NCBI GenBank assembly: GCA_008704415.1
Contig: VXIS01000166.1
Location: 1 to 64,000 of the forward strand
Length of the DNA stretch: 64,000 bases
Source: Sphaerosporella brunnea
Lineage: Eukaryota > Ascomycota > Pezizomycetes > Pezizales > Pyronemataceae
Direction: 5' to 3'
Part shown: positions 55,101 to 64,000 of the stretch, piece by piece
How the letters are laid out: every line of letters begins with the position of its first letter
How positions within the stretch are numbered: the stretch's first letter is position 1
Program-made: the position numbers and the translations under genes
Notes under the pieces: generated by a model
Database searches by the model: none
Told to the model about the DNA's origin: nothing
Seen by the model: the letters and a program-made list of their open reading frames with translations, nothing else

Positions 55101-56490
55101 CGACGAGCGAGGAACGACGACATCGAGGCTATTAATCGAGGAACGAGGACATGGAGGCGAGCGTGGAACGCGCAGAGGCTGCCAGCCAGTCAGCATTATT
55201 AGTAGCGAGAGAGAGTAATACAGACTGCGTAGTAGCGAGCGAGAATGAGCACCGATAGACGATCAAAAAACGATTAGGTCGAGGCAATCAATCAAAGTGG
55301 ATATAGCTTGCGAGGGAATCAACACAAGGAATTGGACTGCGAGGTGATCGAATACGAGGACATCGAAGCGTGGGAATACCTACGCCCAACGAACGAGGGC
55401 ACAGCGGCGAGTAAATGAGGGAATCCCCGCAGCGAGTGGTGTTTGTAGCAGACAGGTAGTAATCGCAATGGTGCATGTTGGAGGCAGAATGAGGACGTAA
55501 AGGGAGATTGAAGAATGACAACGTGGAGGCAAAAAGAGGAGCGGGTTGTAAGCGAAGCCTACAAGTGACAGTGTCAGCAGGGAAAAGGGATAGTAGCGAG
55601 TGAGGATATTGCATCAAGGAACTCACGAGGACGTTATGGCAGCGAGCGATAGAGGAGGACATTGAGGCGGGTGTGCAACGAGAACGTACGGGTCAACGAA
55701 TCAAGACGATAGTTAGACGATGGCATAGAGGAGATCGAATAACAAGCATGTAGAGGGGCTGGAATAACGATGAGCGAGCAACAAGGATGTTGAGGGATGC
55801 AATGCCGAAGACGTTGAGGTAATCAAAAATCGAGGATGTAGAGCCGAATGTATACGACCACATCAAGGGGAGGGAATAACGAGAGGACGGGGCGGCGAGC
55901 GCGAACTGCAGAGGCGGTTGAAAAACGAGCGAGGGACGAGGACATTGCGACACGCGATGGACGAGCGACCCCTAGCCACGGGAGGACAGCGGCTGGAGAG
56001 TAGAAGGCAGCGAGTCGTATTGAGCGAGAACTAGGTATTGAGCGAACGACAAGTGAGGAACGATGACTGTCAGGGGACGGAGGAATGAGGACGTGGAAGT
56101 AAGCGATGTAACAGTGAACCCTAAAGCCCGTAAGTAGTAGTGCTGGGACAGAGTCGGCGGGAGCCAGCAGCAGCGGAGGACAAACCTGGACGCAGAGGAG
56201 ACGGATTGAGCAGGACATCGTGGCGAGGAATGACTGTCGAACCGCCAACAAGGAGTGGGTAGGAGTCAGTACAGATGCTGCGGCGAGGTAGAGAAGAGCT
56301 GTGACCATCACAGCCAGCCGGCAAACGAGGAGCAAGCGAGTAGCGGCAGCGGGCCAGCACGAGAGACGAACAAACGCGTATCGACAGCCGGGTTCGAGAT
56401 GAGCCAGCAATGGCGATGTGTTGGCGTGCGGGGACGAGTAGACACTGCGGAAGTAGAGGGGCGTACGAAACGAGGACGTAGAGGCGGGGG
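49130..56490. repeat. 7.4-kb degenerate minisatellite array with higher-order structure
   Basis: The core word cgaggacgtagaggcga and one- or two-base variants recur every 20-60 bp on the plus strand, linked by gcgaataacgacgagc-like spacers. A second module, gcgaatcctagcagcgagtcagtattagtagcagaga with variants, recurs every 150-400 bp (for example near 49672, 50858, 52106, 52346, 53545, 54490). A third, cctacaagtgacagtatcagtagtgg followed by gaggatattgcgcc, recurs near 52500, 53708, 54690 and 55555. Units are diverged and reshuffled. The minus strand is stop-poor, so long ORFs there (up to 299 codons) are artefacts whose repeated RLYVLV is just the complement of the core. Confidence 0.85.
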
Positions 56491-56499
56491 ATGAGCGAA

Positions 56500-57420
56500 C
56501 TCGAGAAACCCGGGGTCAGCAAGAGCCAGCGAGAAGCAGTGAAAGGCAATATCGGATAGGAATAGAATGCTGCAGACGCAAGGCGGAAAGGTGGAGAAGA
56601 GGCGGAGCAGGAGCGGTGTCGAGAAACGCAGCGAGACGCCAGCAGGAACGGGGTCAGTAGCCGATGGCGGATTGCCCGTCCGAAGCCGCGCCGAACCGTA
56701 TTGCCGTGATTAGTGCTACGCGTGTGCTGCGAACTTTCTGTGCTCTGTGTACCTCCGGTGTCGGTCCGGCAACCGAAACGCCCAAAGGAGGCACTGCATC
56801 CGGCCAAAGGTCAGCACGTGTTGTCAATCAGAGTTGGCGATCAACACGCCAGCATGGTCAAATGGTTCGGACGTGAACTACGGCCGCAAGGTCCCCCGTT
56901 CATGCCCCGGTGCAATCGTTTGTGTTTTTTGTCTTCAACCGCTGCGAACATTGACAAACTTTAATGCCGGAGCGCCGAATACAAGTGCACGTGAGATTTT
57001 TTCTTTCGATTCGGAGCTCGCTGCGTTGCACTCGTGACGGCCACCGAACAAGCAAGCGGCGGCGAGTGAGCGGAATTGACGGCTGCTTCGTTGGCATGCG
57101 CCACCGGTGGCTGACCAACACAGGCAAAACAGGCGAATGCGCCACATTTTTCTGCGCATCCAGCTCCATAAGGTAGTGAGTGATCCATGATGATGCACGG
57201 CCTTCAGTCCATTGAATGAATGAACTATGAGATTCCTTTGCCACACAGTGAGCCATGCAGCGCATTGTGGATTCACTTGTTTCGATTGCCCCACCAATTG
57301 TTGAGTTGCGCAACATCCCCCACAAACCGCCATGCGGGTTTGACCTTGCGGCGTGAGATGGGCAGGCCATCGCTGGACGGTGTAGCCAGCAGCACCACGG
57401 CTGACTCCATCTCATCCAGG
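56500..57420. other. transition out of the array, no supportable gene
   Basis: Composition returns to normal from about 56650. Frames of 130-228 codons lie on the minus strand, the longest partly inside the array. No motif was recognised. Confidence 0.4.
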
Positions 57421-57790
57421 GGCCGTTGTTCTGCTATTTGCCCACCAACCTGCTTCTTCCATCCACAGGGAGCAGTCACAGCTTCCCGCACTTCGCAGTC
57501 CAACACCTCCTCCTTATTTCATCCACCGCGAGCAGTTACAGCTTCCCAACACTTACCTCTTCAACGCCTCCTCCTTCTTCATCCATTGACACCTCTTCTT
57601 CCTTCATTCATCAACACCTCCTTCTCCTTCATCCATCGTCACAGCGTCCCATCACTTCCTACTTCAACCCATCCCGCTGCTTTCATCCAGCGAGAACACT
57701 GACCGCTTCCCACCACTGACCACTTCCAAACCTCCTTCTTCTGTCATCCGCCGGCACCCTCACAGCTTTTAAACACTGACAATTCCAGGA
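57420..57790. repeat. CT-rich degenerate tandem repeat
   Basis: Four to five loose copies, of roughly 60-80 bp, of cacctcctccttcttcatccatcg followed by cagcttcccaacactgacc. The plus-strand ORF crossing it (57220-57702) is low-complexity Ser/Pro/Thr sequence and is not supported as a gene. Confidence 0.65.
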
Positions 57791-58564
57791 CGTCCCGCTA
57801 CTTTTATCTACTTAAAGCTTCCCAACATCTACCAGCCATCGCCCCATGGCCCCCTTCCACCGCCCTCCACTTCTCAGAAAACAAAGGACAGCTTTACCCC
57901 TAATGAACATTGGCAGCTGACTGTGGGCTTGAATCATACCTCAAAAAGTCAACTTCTCGTCCATCAGCAACCATCGCGCGCCGCCAGAACCAGCTCCTGT
58001 AACAGCTTCACGTCGTCGAATCGCTGGGCACACACCCTCAACAATCACTATTGGTGATGATGGCTGAGAATACAATCATTTCCTTCAAGACAGACCTGAT
58101 GTTGGTGCTTTGACCCCAGTCTGAAGTTGAACATCGCTGATGAAATAAAGCTGGGTGAAGGGATTTTATTTGAACCCCTGAAAAGTTGTCTTATCGAGCT
58201 CCGATGAGCTTGAGCGTCGCAATCGTGGTCCTAAGGTCATGATTACCCCCGCAACACAGTTGTTGAGTCTGTTCAGTCGGCGTGGTGTGTTGAAGAGAGT
58301 TTATGACATCGTACGCATAATCCTCACTGAGTGAATTGTTCTGTGGTGTTCATGACTGACATCATCCCCGGCAACCATCAGTGAAATGAAACTTAAACGA
58401 AAAACATTTGGTACCACACTCACCATATTTTATTTATGTCGCGACGAGAAATTAGTGATCAAGGGGCCACATGGCAGCCTACAAGAGCTGGTGACGCACA
58501 TACAAGGTTTGTTATCAATTCAAACCTTGTTTGCCGCGTTGTTGAAAGTAACATGCAGTAGTTT
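57791..58564. other. intergenic, no feature seen
   Basis: No ORF above 61 codons and no repeat recognised. It ends in the short hairpin preceding the gene at 58597. Confidence 0.5.
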
Positions 58565-58582
58565 GGGTTGAAAACTCAACCC
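58565..58582. promoter_or_regulatory. short hairpin just upstream of a start codon
   Basis: Perfect 7-bp arms gggttga and tcaaccc with a 4-nt loop, ending 14 bp before the ATG at 58597. It would lie in the 5' UTR of that gene, where it could slow scanning; it may equally be chance. Confidence 0.3.
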
Positions 58583-58596
58583 GCAGCGAAAACACC

Positions 58597-60463
58597 ATGT
58601 CCGCCATAGACAGGGTCCGACGATTAACTGACAGTCTATCCCAAAAGCCGCAACCGGCGCTATCATCTGTGACCGCGGACATCCGCAGACTTTGGGTCGA
58701 GTGGAACACGCCTAAGGACTTTGCGTCGAGTGGAACACACTTGAAGGAGCTGAAGAATATGACTCGGCCGTGTGGAATATTCAGCGAACAAAATTTCTGG
58801 AATACGGCGGCTAAGAGTTCGGGACGTGGCTCATTGGCGGTGCGGCCCAGTAGTTGTTTGCGATATGGCGACTCCATCTCCTAGTCCTCAGACGGTTGGT
58901 GCTCACTGGTACTCTCGTGCATGCGTTTGGCTTTGGATTTAATTATGATGCTACTTGCAGTGACACCCTGCCTCCGTTGGGTACCGGAAGCCACAGAATC
59001 CAAATTGGCCAGGTCGTACTCTACCCAGAAGCGATTCCAAGATTGTTTCCACTCAACAATGATCCCTCTGAGGACGCAACACGTCTATTCGCGGACACGG
59101 ACTTCGCTATCCGAGAGGCTCTTCCTCCAAGCGAAAACTCTTGCAGCACTTTGCTTGCATTTGCGATGTTCAGCTATGCTGAGGATGCCGCGAGCATGTG
59201 GATTGAAGTGCTAACCCTCGGCGGAATCAAAAAAAATAAACTCAATCTCCAAGGTGATTCGAAACGGTTGCGGTTGGAGAGAGCCGGCAGTTTGAGCGTT
59301 GGATCATCTGGCCCTGTGGCGGATCCATTGGTAGAGATTGAGCGAATGCGTGCTCTTACAATGCACTCTGTCGTGAGAGGAGGTGTGGATGAGAGGTACA
59401 ACTTCCGCCTGAGAAAGCGAACGCTCGAAAGAACCAATCTTTCCCAAGGACTTCAGCGCAGACGACCTCTTCATCCCGGAACCAGCATCAGTGCAGGAGG
59501 GGTGGTGGCTAGGGGCTCTTTTGGTGTTTTTTTGCGATCGGTGCGGAGGCATGAAGGTACATTAGCACTCTCTCCTCTCGTTCTAGAACTACCCTGCTGA
59601 TTTTTCCTACAGCACAAGTGACCACCTTTCCAAGAATCAACCCGAAAAATTTCTATGCGATCACGGCTTGCGATGTACTCAATGATACCCCTCTACCATC
59701 GATCCCTCCTGCGGGAGGTCGTGTGGTGAGCTCGGGAGCACTAGATGTTTTGGCTCGCATTCATCTCCTATTATCCGATTACGCCCTTGAAATGTTGATT
59801 ACAAAACGCACGTCGATGCTGGCCCAGCTCAGGGAGCTTGACGAACAGTTCAACGTGGCTTGCGTGGGGACTCAACATCTTTGCAAATTGTGTACAGATT
59901 TGCGCGGCTGGCGCGAAGTCTAGGCCCTCTTTGAGGTCGATCCCCGGTGGAGCTGGTTTACCGACCACCACACGTGGTAGTCGAACACCGCCATCAGGGA
60001 GAAGATGTAGCTGTTGGGAATATCCGTCAGTATTACGCTCAAGGTCTTGCGCGTCCGAGATCTACTCCCGCGAGAGAAAGTCTTCAAGGAAGGTGCTACC
60101 ACCCACCTGACCGGTGGGACCGTGGACCGTTGCCAAGTGCTGGCGTATTTCAAGCGGACCACAATCGCGGCGCAACAGTTCAACGAATCCACAGCAGTCA
60201 TCAACGTCTGCGAACATCGCTTGGTGTGGCCTGTCGACGAAGAGGAACACATGGTGCAAGCCCGTGATTCGGGACGCGCAGTCCTCGTGGCAGGGCCCAC
60301 CAGCCTAGACGTTGTCGGGATGTTTGTTACTCCATGGACAGAGGAGCAAAATATTGCCGTTGATACCAGAAGGCTACCGAGAACACTAGGAATGATGATT
60401 CCTCAGAGCATCCTTTTGACACAGATCGCCGAGGCGACGGGATGGGAATGGACAATTAGCTAG
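58597..60463 (+). CDS. multi-exon gene of unknown function
   Basis: Exon 1 at 58597-58839 (MSAIDRVRRLTDSL..., with an ATG in accatg), intron 58840-58891 (52 nt), mini-exon 58892-58908, intron 58909-58960 (52 nt, GTACTC...TTGCAG), exon 3 from 58961; phases agree. Exon 3 encodes a compact segment (IQIGQVVLYPEAIPRLFPL, LLAFAMFSYAEDAASMW). Between about 59370 and 59640 coding switches frames: FPKDFSADDLFIPEPASVQE and the later INPKNFYAITACDVL need one or two further introns that I cannot place exactly; a clean candidate is 59557-59612 (GTACAT...CTACAG). Coding resumes with ELVYRPPHVVVEHRHQGEDV (about 59947-60020) and ends with a well-conserved-looking C-terminus (RCQVLAYFKRTTIAAQQFNE to TGWEWTIS, stop at 60461-60463). 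No domain was recognised; no membrane segment or signal peptide. Being so exon-rich, it is probably a real, expressed gene. Confidence 0.5.
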
Positions 60464-61065
60464 CTTGCGCGATATGAGGTCTTTTTTTACCTTTGTTTCT
60501 TTGTTTGAATTTGTTTTTTTTTCCTTGGTGGATCGATAAAAGCTGTTGGTGTGGCAACCGGCCACTGGAGCACTTTGTGGGGTACCCGTATCGTCGTGCA
60601 AATTGATTTTATCAGTGGGGAACTGATAATGGGCCAACGCTGATGTAGTGAGTGACGAGCTCATTTTGCTCTGGAATTACTAGTCACAGGCTACCAAGCA
60701 GTGCAGGCCGACGTGCGTCTCACCGTAGGTAGAATGTCTGTATGTTGATTTCACCGTGTCGAAGTTGATGTTGTCCTGTACGGACGTCGGGGTCAGTGCG
60801 AGATCATACAGGTTCATCGCGACCTTAGCAGCGTCGGTCTGGCGACGGCGTGGCGTTACCCGAAGCGGCAACTCACGTCAAATGAACGTCACTGAGTTTC
60901 GCTGACCGGTGCTGGAAGTCAGTTTCAACCCCCCACCCCCGCCAAAGTTAGACCTCCCACCCCATTTGCCTCCCTCCCACCTTACCGACGACCCCTCGAC
61001 GCCTTCCGCTTGCTCGCCGGGTTTTCTTGGTGCCTGCTGTGAACAACCAGTAGCCTCCTGCCACG
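60464..61065. other. intergenic; pyrimidine-rich promoter of the next gene
   Basis: T-rich 3' flank (60480-60525), then a weak minus-strand fragment (60860-60680, including AAKVAMNLYDLALTPTSVQD) that might be an exon. From 60925 there is a C/T-rich tract (ccccccacccccgcc and ctccctcccacc) ending near 61015, about 50 bp before the ATG at 61066. This is typical of fungal promoters. Confidence 0.45.
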
Positions 61066-62884
61066 ATGCTGGGAGCACCTCCGATCTTCCCCCACGCCGA
61101 AGTGATCCTGCAATGGGACCACGAACAGTTTGCAACCTTTCTCGCTCTGTTGATGGACCGCTGGAAATGGACGGCGAGAATGAGGAGCAACTTTGATCGA
61201 TCCCATCTCGATGGGGACCTATTTCTCCGCTTCGGGGAGAGTCATCGGCTGGCCTTGTACGAACGCATATTCACCGACTTCACCGCGGGCCTGAAGCTGC
61301 ATTTCTTAGCCAGCGATGTGCTCCAAAACGCCGCCCGCCAAGCACCGCACGAAGGTTTGTTCACCAGCGCAATGCTCCATGCCAAATGTCAACGTTGCGA
61401 TAGAGACGGCACCGCCTGACAGGCGACCATGCGGAATGATATCTGCTGATATGACGACGATTCATTTGGAAAAGACGTCACTTCTTCACTCGCTGCTGTG
61501 GGCAAAGCCTGAGGTCCGGGAAACAGTCATGCGGACTCGGAACAGATAGGTTCCGACCTTCGGTGAGACAAATACCACAAACCTGATGCCATGCACGGAT
61601 CACGATCTGCGACCTTTACTTGATGGAATCCATTTATCCAGCATCAATGATGGGCTGTCGCCATGCGCCACCAACAACATGCTCGTGCGGGACGCGTATG
61701 AAGAGGCGTACCGGTTTTTGAACGAACATGCACGTGACGCCGACTCCGACCCCAGCAACAACAAGCAACGTAACGTTCTGGACAGGGCGGCCATCATCAC
61801 AGGTCATCCAGGAATAGGAAAAACCTGGTTCCTGTCTCTCGTGCTTGTGCAGCGTCTGTTGAATGGTCAGCAGACAGTCCTCCAATACACATCCGAAGAT
61901 AGCGAAAACAAATGTGGTGTCTGCAACATTCTTTTTAACCGCCGTGGTGCAAAGATCATCGATTCGCTGCGTGATGTCGTCACCATGGATCCGGACATTT
62001 GGGCGCTGTGCGACTGCAAGCCTCTGTATATCGCCGCGTGTATCAGTCAGCACAACTAGTTGGTCGTTGTTGCAACGTCCCTGAAAACGAATAACGTCAA
62101 GCTACTGGTAAAGAATCACTCCGCAGTGTCCCTGTACATGGTCCTCTGGAACTTGGCCGAAATGGTGTGCACCGAGTACGTTACGTCCCTCCTTGTTGTC
62201 AAGGTGAAGTTAACGAGAAACAGGCGGTACACACAGCTCAATCAACTCTTGACCATGTCTCAACTGATGACAATATTCGGCCCGATACCTAGGCTGATCT
62301 TAAATCATCTGATGAGGGCCCACCCGAAACCGGAGAGAGGAGACGGAACTGGTACCTGGAGCAGGGAGCGTTTCTCCAGTGCTGGGCGCTGGAGGGAGGT
62401 CCTGATCGTGCTGTCAACGTGAAGGGCCAACAGAAGAGCTTTTCGACATTTTTCGAGCTTTTGCCAATGGTTCGAATGAAAGTAGGATCTCCGGAGTTTG
62501 CCCCCGGCATGGCTGGTATATACATTCGCCCAGATCGTATGACCCTCACCGCCTTGGATTCCTTGCTTGTCATCCTGGAGCAAACGACGCCGCAAGCCAT
62601 TATGTTTCAAATAACGCTGTTGAAAGACCACCCCTTGAAGACGGACGGATTACGCGCTGTCTGGAACGCTTTGCCGGCAACTGTTCAAAAAAATGATCCG
62701 GTTGTGGTCTTTCTGGTACCGGAGGGTATCTGCGGAGGATACAAGATCCAGAAGATCGAGCCGCCAATCGCGCCTTACGTCACATGGAAACAGTATGTGT
62801 GTGGTATGGCGGACAGGCATATCTGGGGCTTGGATACCGATGGATTCGGACGTAGTGATCGCAGAGTTGTTAGTGACAGTCTGC
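61066..62884 (+). pseudogene. Crinkler-type P-loop NTPase with SAM-like N-terminus, broken
   Basis: Exon 1 (61066-61354) encodes a SAM-like domain (WDHEQFATFLALLMDRW ... NFDRSHLDGDLFLRF). A 49-nt intron at 61355-61403 (GTTTGT...GATAG) leads to exon 2. An in-frame TAG at 61547 can be removed by a 54-nt intron (61514-61567). Next comes a P-loop NTPase domain with Walker A GHPGIGKT at 61802-61825, a VVVATS strand, and the family's FGPIPR motif. The C-terminal module has the Crinkler-type order: LDSLLVILEQ, FQITLLKDHPLKTDGL, VVVFLVPEG, WKQYV. Two lesions remain: a TAG at 62057-62059 just before VVVATS, and a frame change between about 62292 and 62350 with no usable donor. Crinkler-type proteins are widespread in fungi and oomycetes and their fungal role is largely unknown. 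The copy appears nonfunctional unless the frame change is resolved by splicing I missed. Confidence 0.65.
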
Positions 62885-63189
62885 ATGTTTCCAAGCTGCG
62901 GAACTGACGGTGGCTCGGATTCTTCCCCAGTGAACATCTGGCTCTGCGATATAGTGAGAACGGATCATGTGTTTCTTCTGAATGTGGTTTGTGGGCTTGT
63001 TGGTCAGGTGGTCGTTCGCTCGGTGGCTTTGCTAGGGTGTTTGATGCAGTTTCGGGACTGTATATGTTGCCAGACGTCTGTGCTTTCGTCGGCACAAGGT
63101 ACTGTTTAAATGATTGACTGTCATTTGCTGTGCAATATTGTGACTTGCACAATGCGGTGAGGCAATTCTGCGCATGTGCACCCTTCAGG

Positions 63190-63372
63190 GTTCAAACAGA
63201 AACACAATGCCAACAACCCTTTTTCAACAGCAAATCATTCAAGGAGGAATTTGCAGGCGCAATGCATGAGCGCGTGTTGAGATTGGCAAAAGTCGATTCA
63301 GTCGCTGCAGCCGACGCAATAAAATCATCCAGATACTGCCCGGAAAAGGCCCGGGCTTTTGATGAAACCTGA
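63190..63372 (+). CDS. possible terminal exon or gene fragment
   Basis: A plus frame encodes FFNSKSFKEEFAGAMHERVL then RLAKVDSVAAADAIKSSRYC, a charged helical segment ending at 63370-63372. It has no start codon of its own. It lies 300 bp after the Crinkler-type gene and could be a displaced exon of a similar gene. The opposite strand is also open but reads less like protein. No family assigned. Confidence 0.35.
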   Translation, partial: VQTETQCQQPFFNSKSFKEEFAGAMHERVLRLAKVDSVAAADAIKSSRYCPEKARAFDET

Positions 63373-64000
63373 ACGGAGGGGGTTCTTTTTGTTCCTTTTT
63401 TCACCCTGGCCAGACCGATGCCGCAGCGCAATGCCGTTGCCCAGGTCCAAGCACCAAATAGCACCTGGCTAGACGCAGGCAATGTATTTGGTGGCCAGGA
63501 TCCCAACGCAAGGCCTGAATGAAGGGTTTCTGGTGCACCACCGCAACCACCCACCCGCAGAAGAATATCAGTTGGGTGGGGCACTGGTGCCTCACTGCGG
63601 ATCATCAGTTTAGTTTGTGAGTCGGCACAACAGGCGGTAGCTAAACGCGTTTGATATGCACGCTGCGCCACGGGTGGTGGGTGAACTGTAGACCCGTAAC
63701 AGTCCCCACCTGCGCGTTGTTTGCGGAGCCCCCGGACGTCATGCTCGCACCGCCGCGATACTGCCAGCAATCCAACCTTACCGGTGGCCAGTGCATGCCG
63801 CTCAGCACGCGATGCAACCTGTGGCTCGTGGGGTATGCGTTAGTGCGGCCTTGGGGACTATCTCTCCCGGAACACAGGCAGCAACGGATTTGGAAATGCG
63901 GCCATGCAGGCAGCCAGGACAACAGCACAAAACGTGGACCAGTATGCATGGCGTGCAACACGACCGGAACAATTCAGGCCTCGCATCAACAAATGTCTTT
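63373..64000. other. window end, no supportable gene
   Basis: Overlapping ORFs on the minus strand run to the edge, with no ATG-based or motif support; a gene could continue beyond the window. Confidence 0.4.

Noticed and set aside
54297..55196. 299-codon minus-strand ORF and many similar ones across 49-57 kb
   Set aside because: They arise because the purine-rich repeat has few TTA/CTA/TCA words, so its complement lacks stops; the translations just repeat RLYVLV-type complements of the core and shift frame freely between units.
56121..56807. 228-codon minus ORF at the array edge
   Set aside because: Mostly within repeat-like sequence, Arg/Ser/Leu-rich, no start context or motif.
57220..57702. 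160-codon plus ORF rich in Ser/Pro/Thr
   Set aside because: Produced by the CT-rich degenerate repeat; both neighbouring frames are equally open over the repeat.
23015..62059. Reassignment of TAG as a sense codon
   Set aside because: TAG is used as the terminal stop in the intact gene at 14990-15540 and in the gene at 1984; a nuclear code change is not needed to explain scattered lesions.

Overview
The window looks like a repeat-rich, gene-poor piece of a filamentous basidiomycete genome, most likely an agaricomycete mushroom. The evidence is as follows. The supportable genes are split by introns of about 47-100 nt with fungal-type donors (GTATGT, GTAAGT, GTATCT), CTGAC-like branch sites and YAG acceptors. 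The recognisable domains (HNH_2 nuclease, Crinkler-type P-loop NTPase, F-box plus ankyrin) are families that are expanded in such fungi. Retroelement relics carry sequences resembling a half-tRNA-iMet primer site. No housekeeping gene, rRNA or tRNA was recognised. All gene models were built by eye; exon limits are inferences.

Layout. 0-5 kb: a 17-bp minisatellite, two copies of a lineage-specific three-exon gene family (894-1500 and about 3230-3674, both degenerate), a small two-exon gene (1984-2384) and a minus-strand hypothetical. 5-14.5 kb: mostly decayed sequence with two related dispersed short repeats (A, B), an acidic 28-residue-repeat protein (9205-9534, minus) and weak ORFs. 14.7-15.5 kb: the intact third member of the gene family, preceded by palindromes shared with copy 1. 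16.8-17.4 kb: fossil gag zinc knuckles and a putative primer-binding site of a Copia-like element. 19.1-20.2 kb: a hAT-like MITE and a broken F-box/ankyrin gene. 22.9-23.4 kb: a minus-strand hypothetical with an open frame past its stop. 23.7-24.1 kb: four hairpin-bearing repeats beside a second primer-site-like sequence.

24.3-27.3 kb holds a complete young non-autonomous LTR retrotransposon on the minus strand: 512-bp LTRs, 5-bp target duplication, polypurine tract, and a gag-like frame with no pol. About 1250 nt after a 10-codon upstream ORF contain no ATG in any frame although one frame stays open. This is the most unusual signal in the window.

28.6-30.6 kb is the best protein gene: a four-exon HNH_2 endonuclease whose frame continues, after one TAG, for about 140 coding-like codons ending in a hydrophobic tail. 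31-43 kb is decayed sequence. 43-56.5 kb is a composition-skewed, purine-rich zone; from 49.1 kb it is a degenerate, higher-order repeat array, and a 489-bp foldback element sits at 47.1-47.6 kb. 58.6-62.9 kb returns to genes: a multi-exon gene of unknown function, then a broken SAM-like/Crinkler-type NTPase gene.

The genes do not form a pathway. They are lineage-specific, multi-copy or decaying families embedded in transposon debris, as expected of a fast-evolving compartment such as a subtelomere or heterochromatic block.
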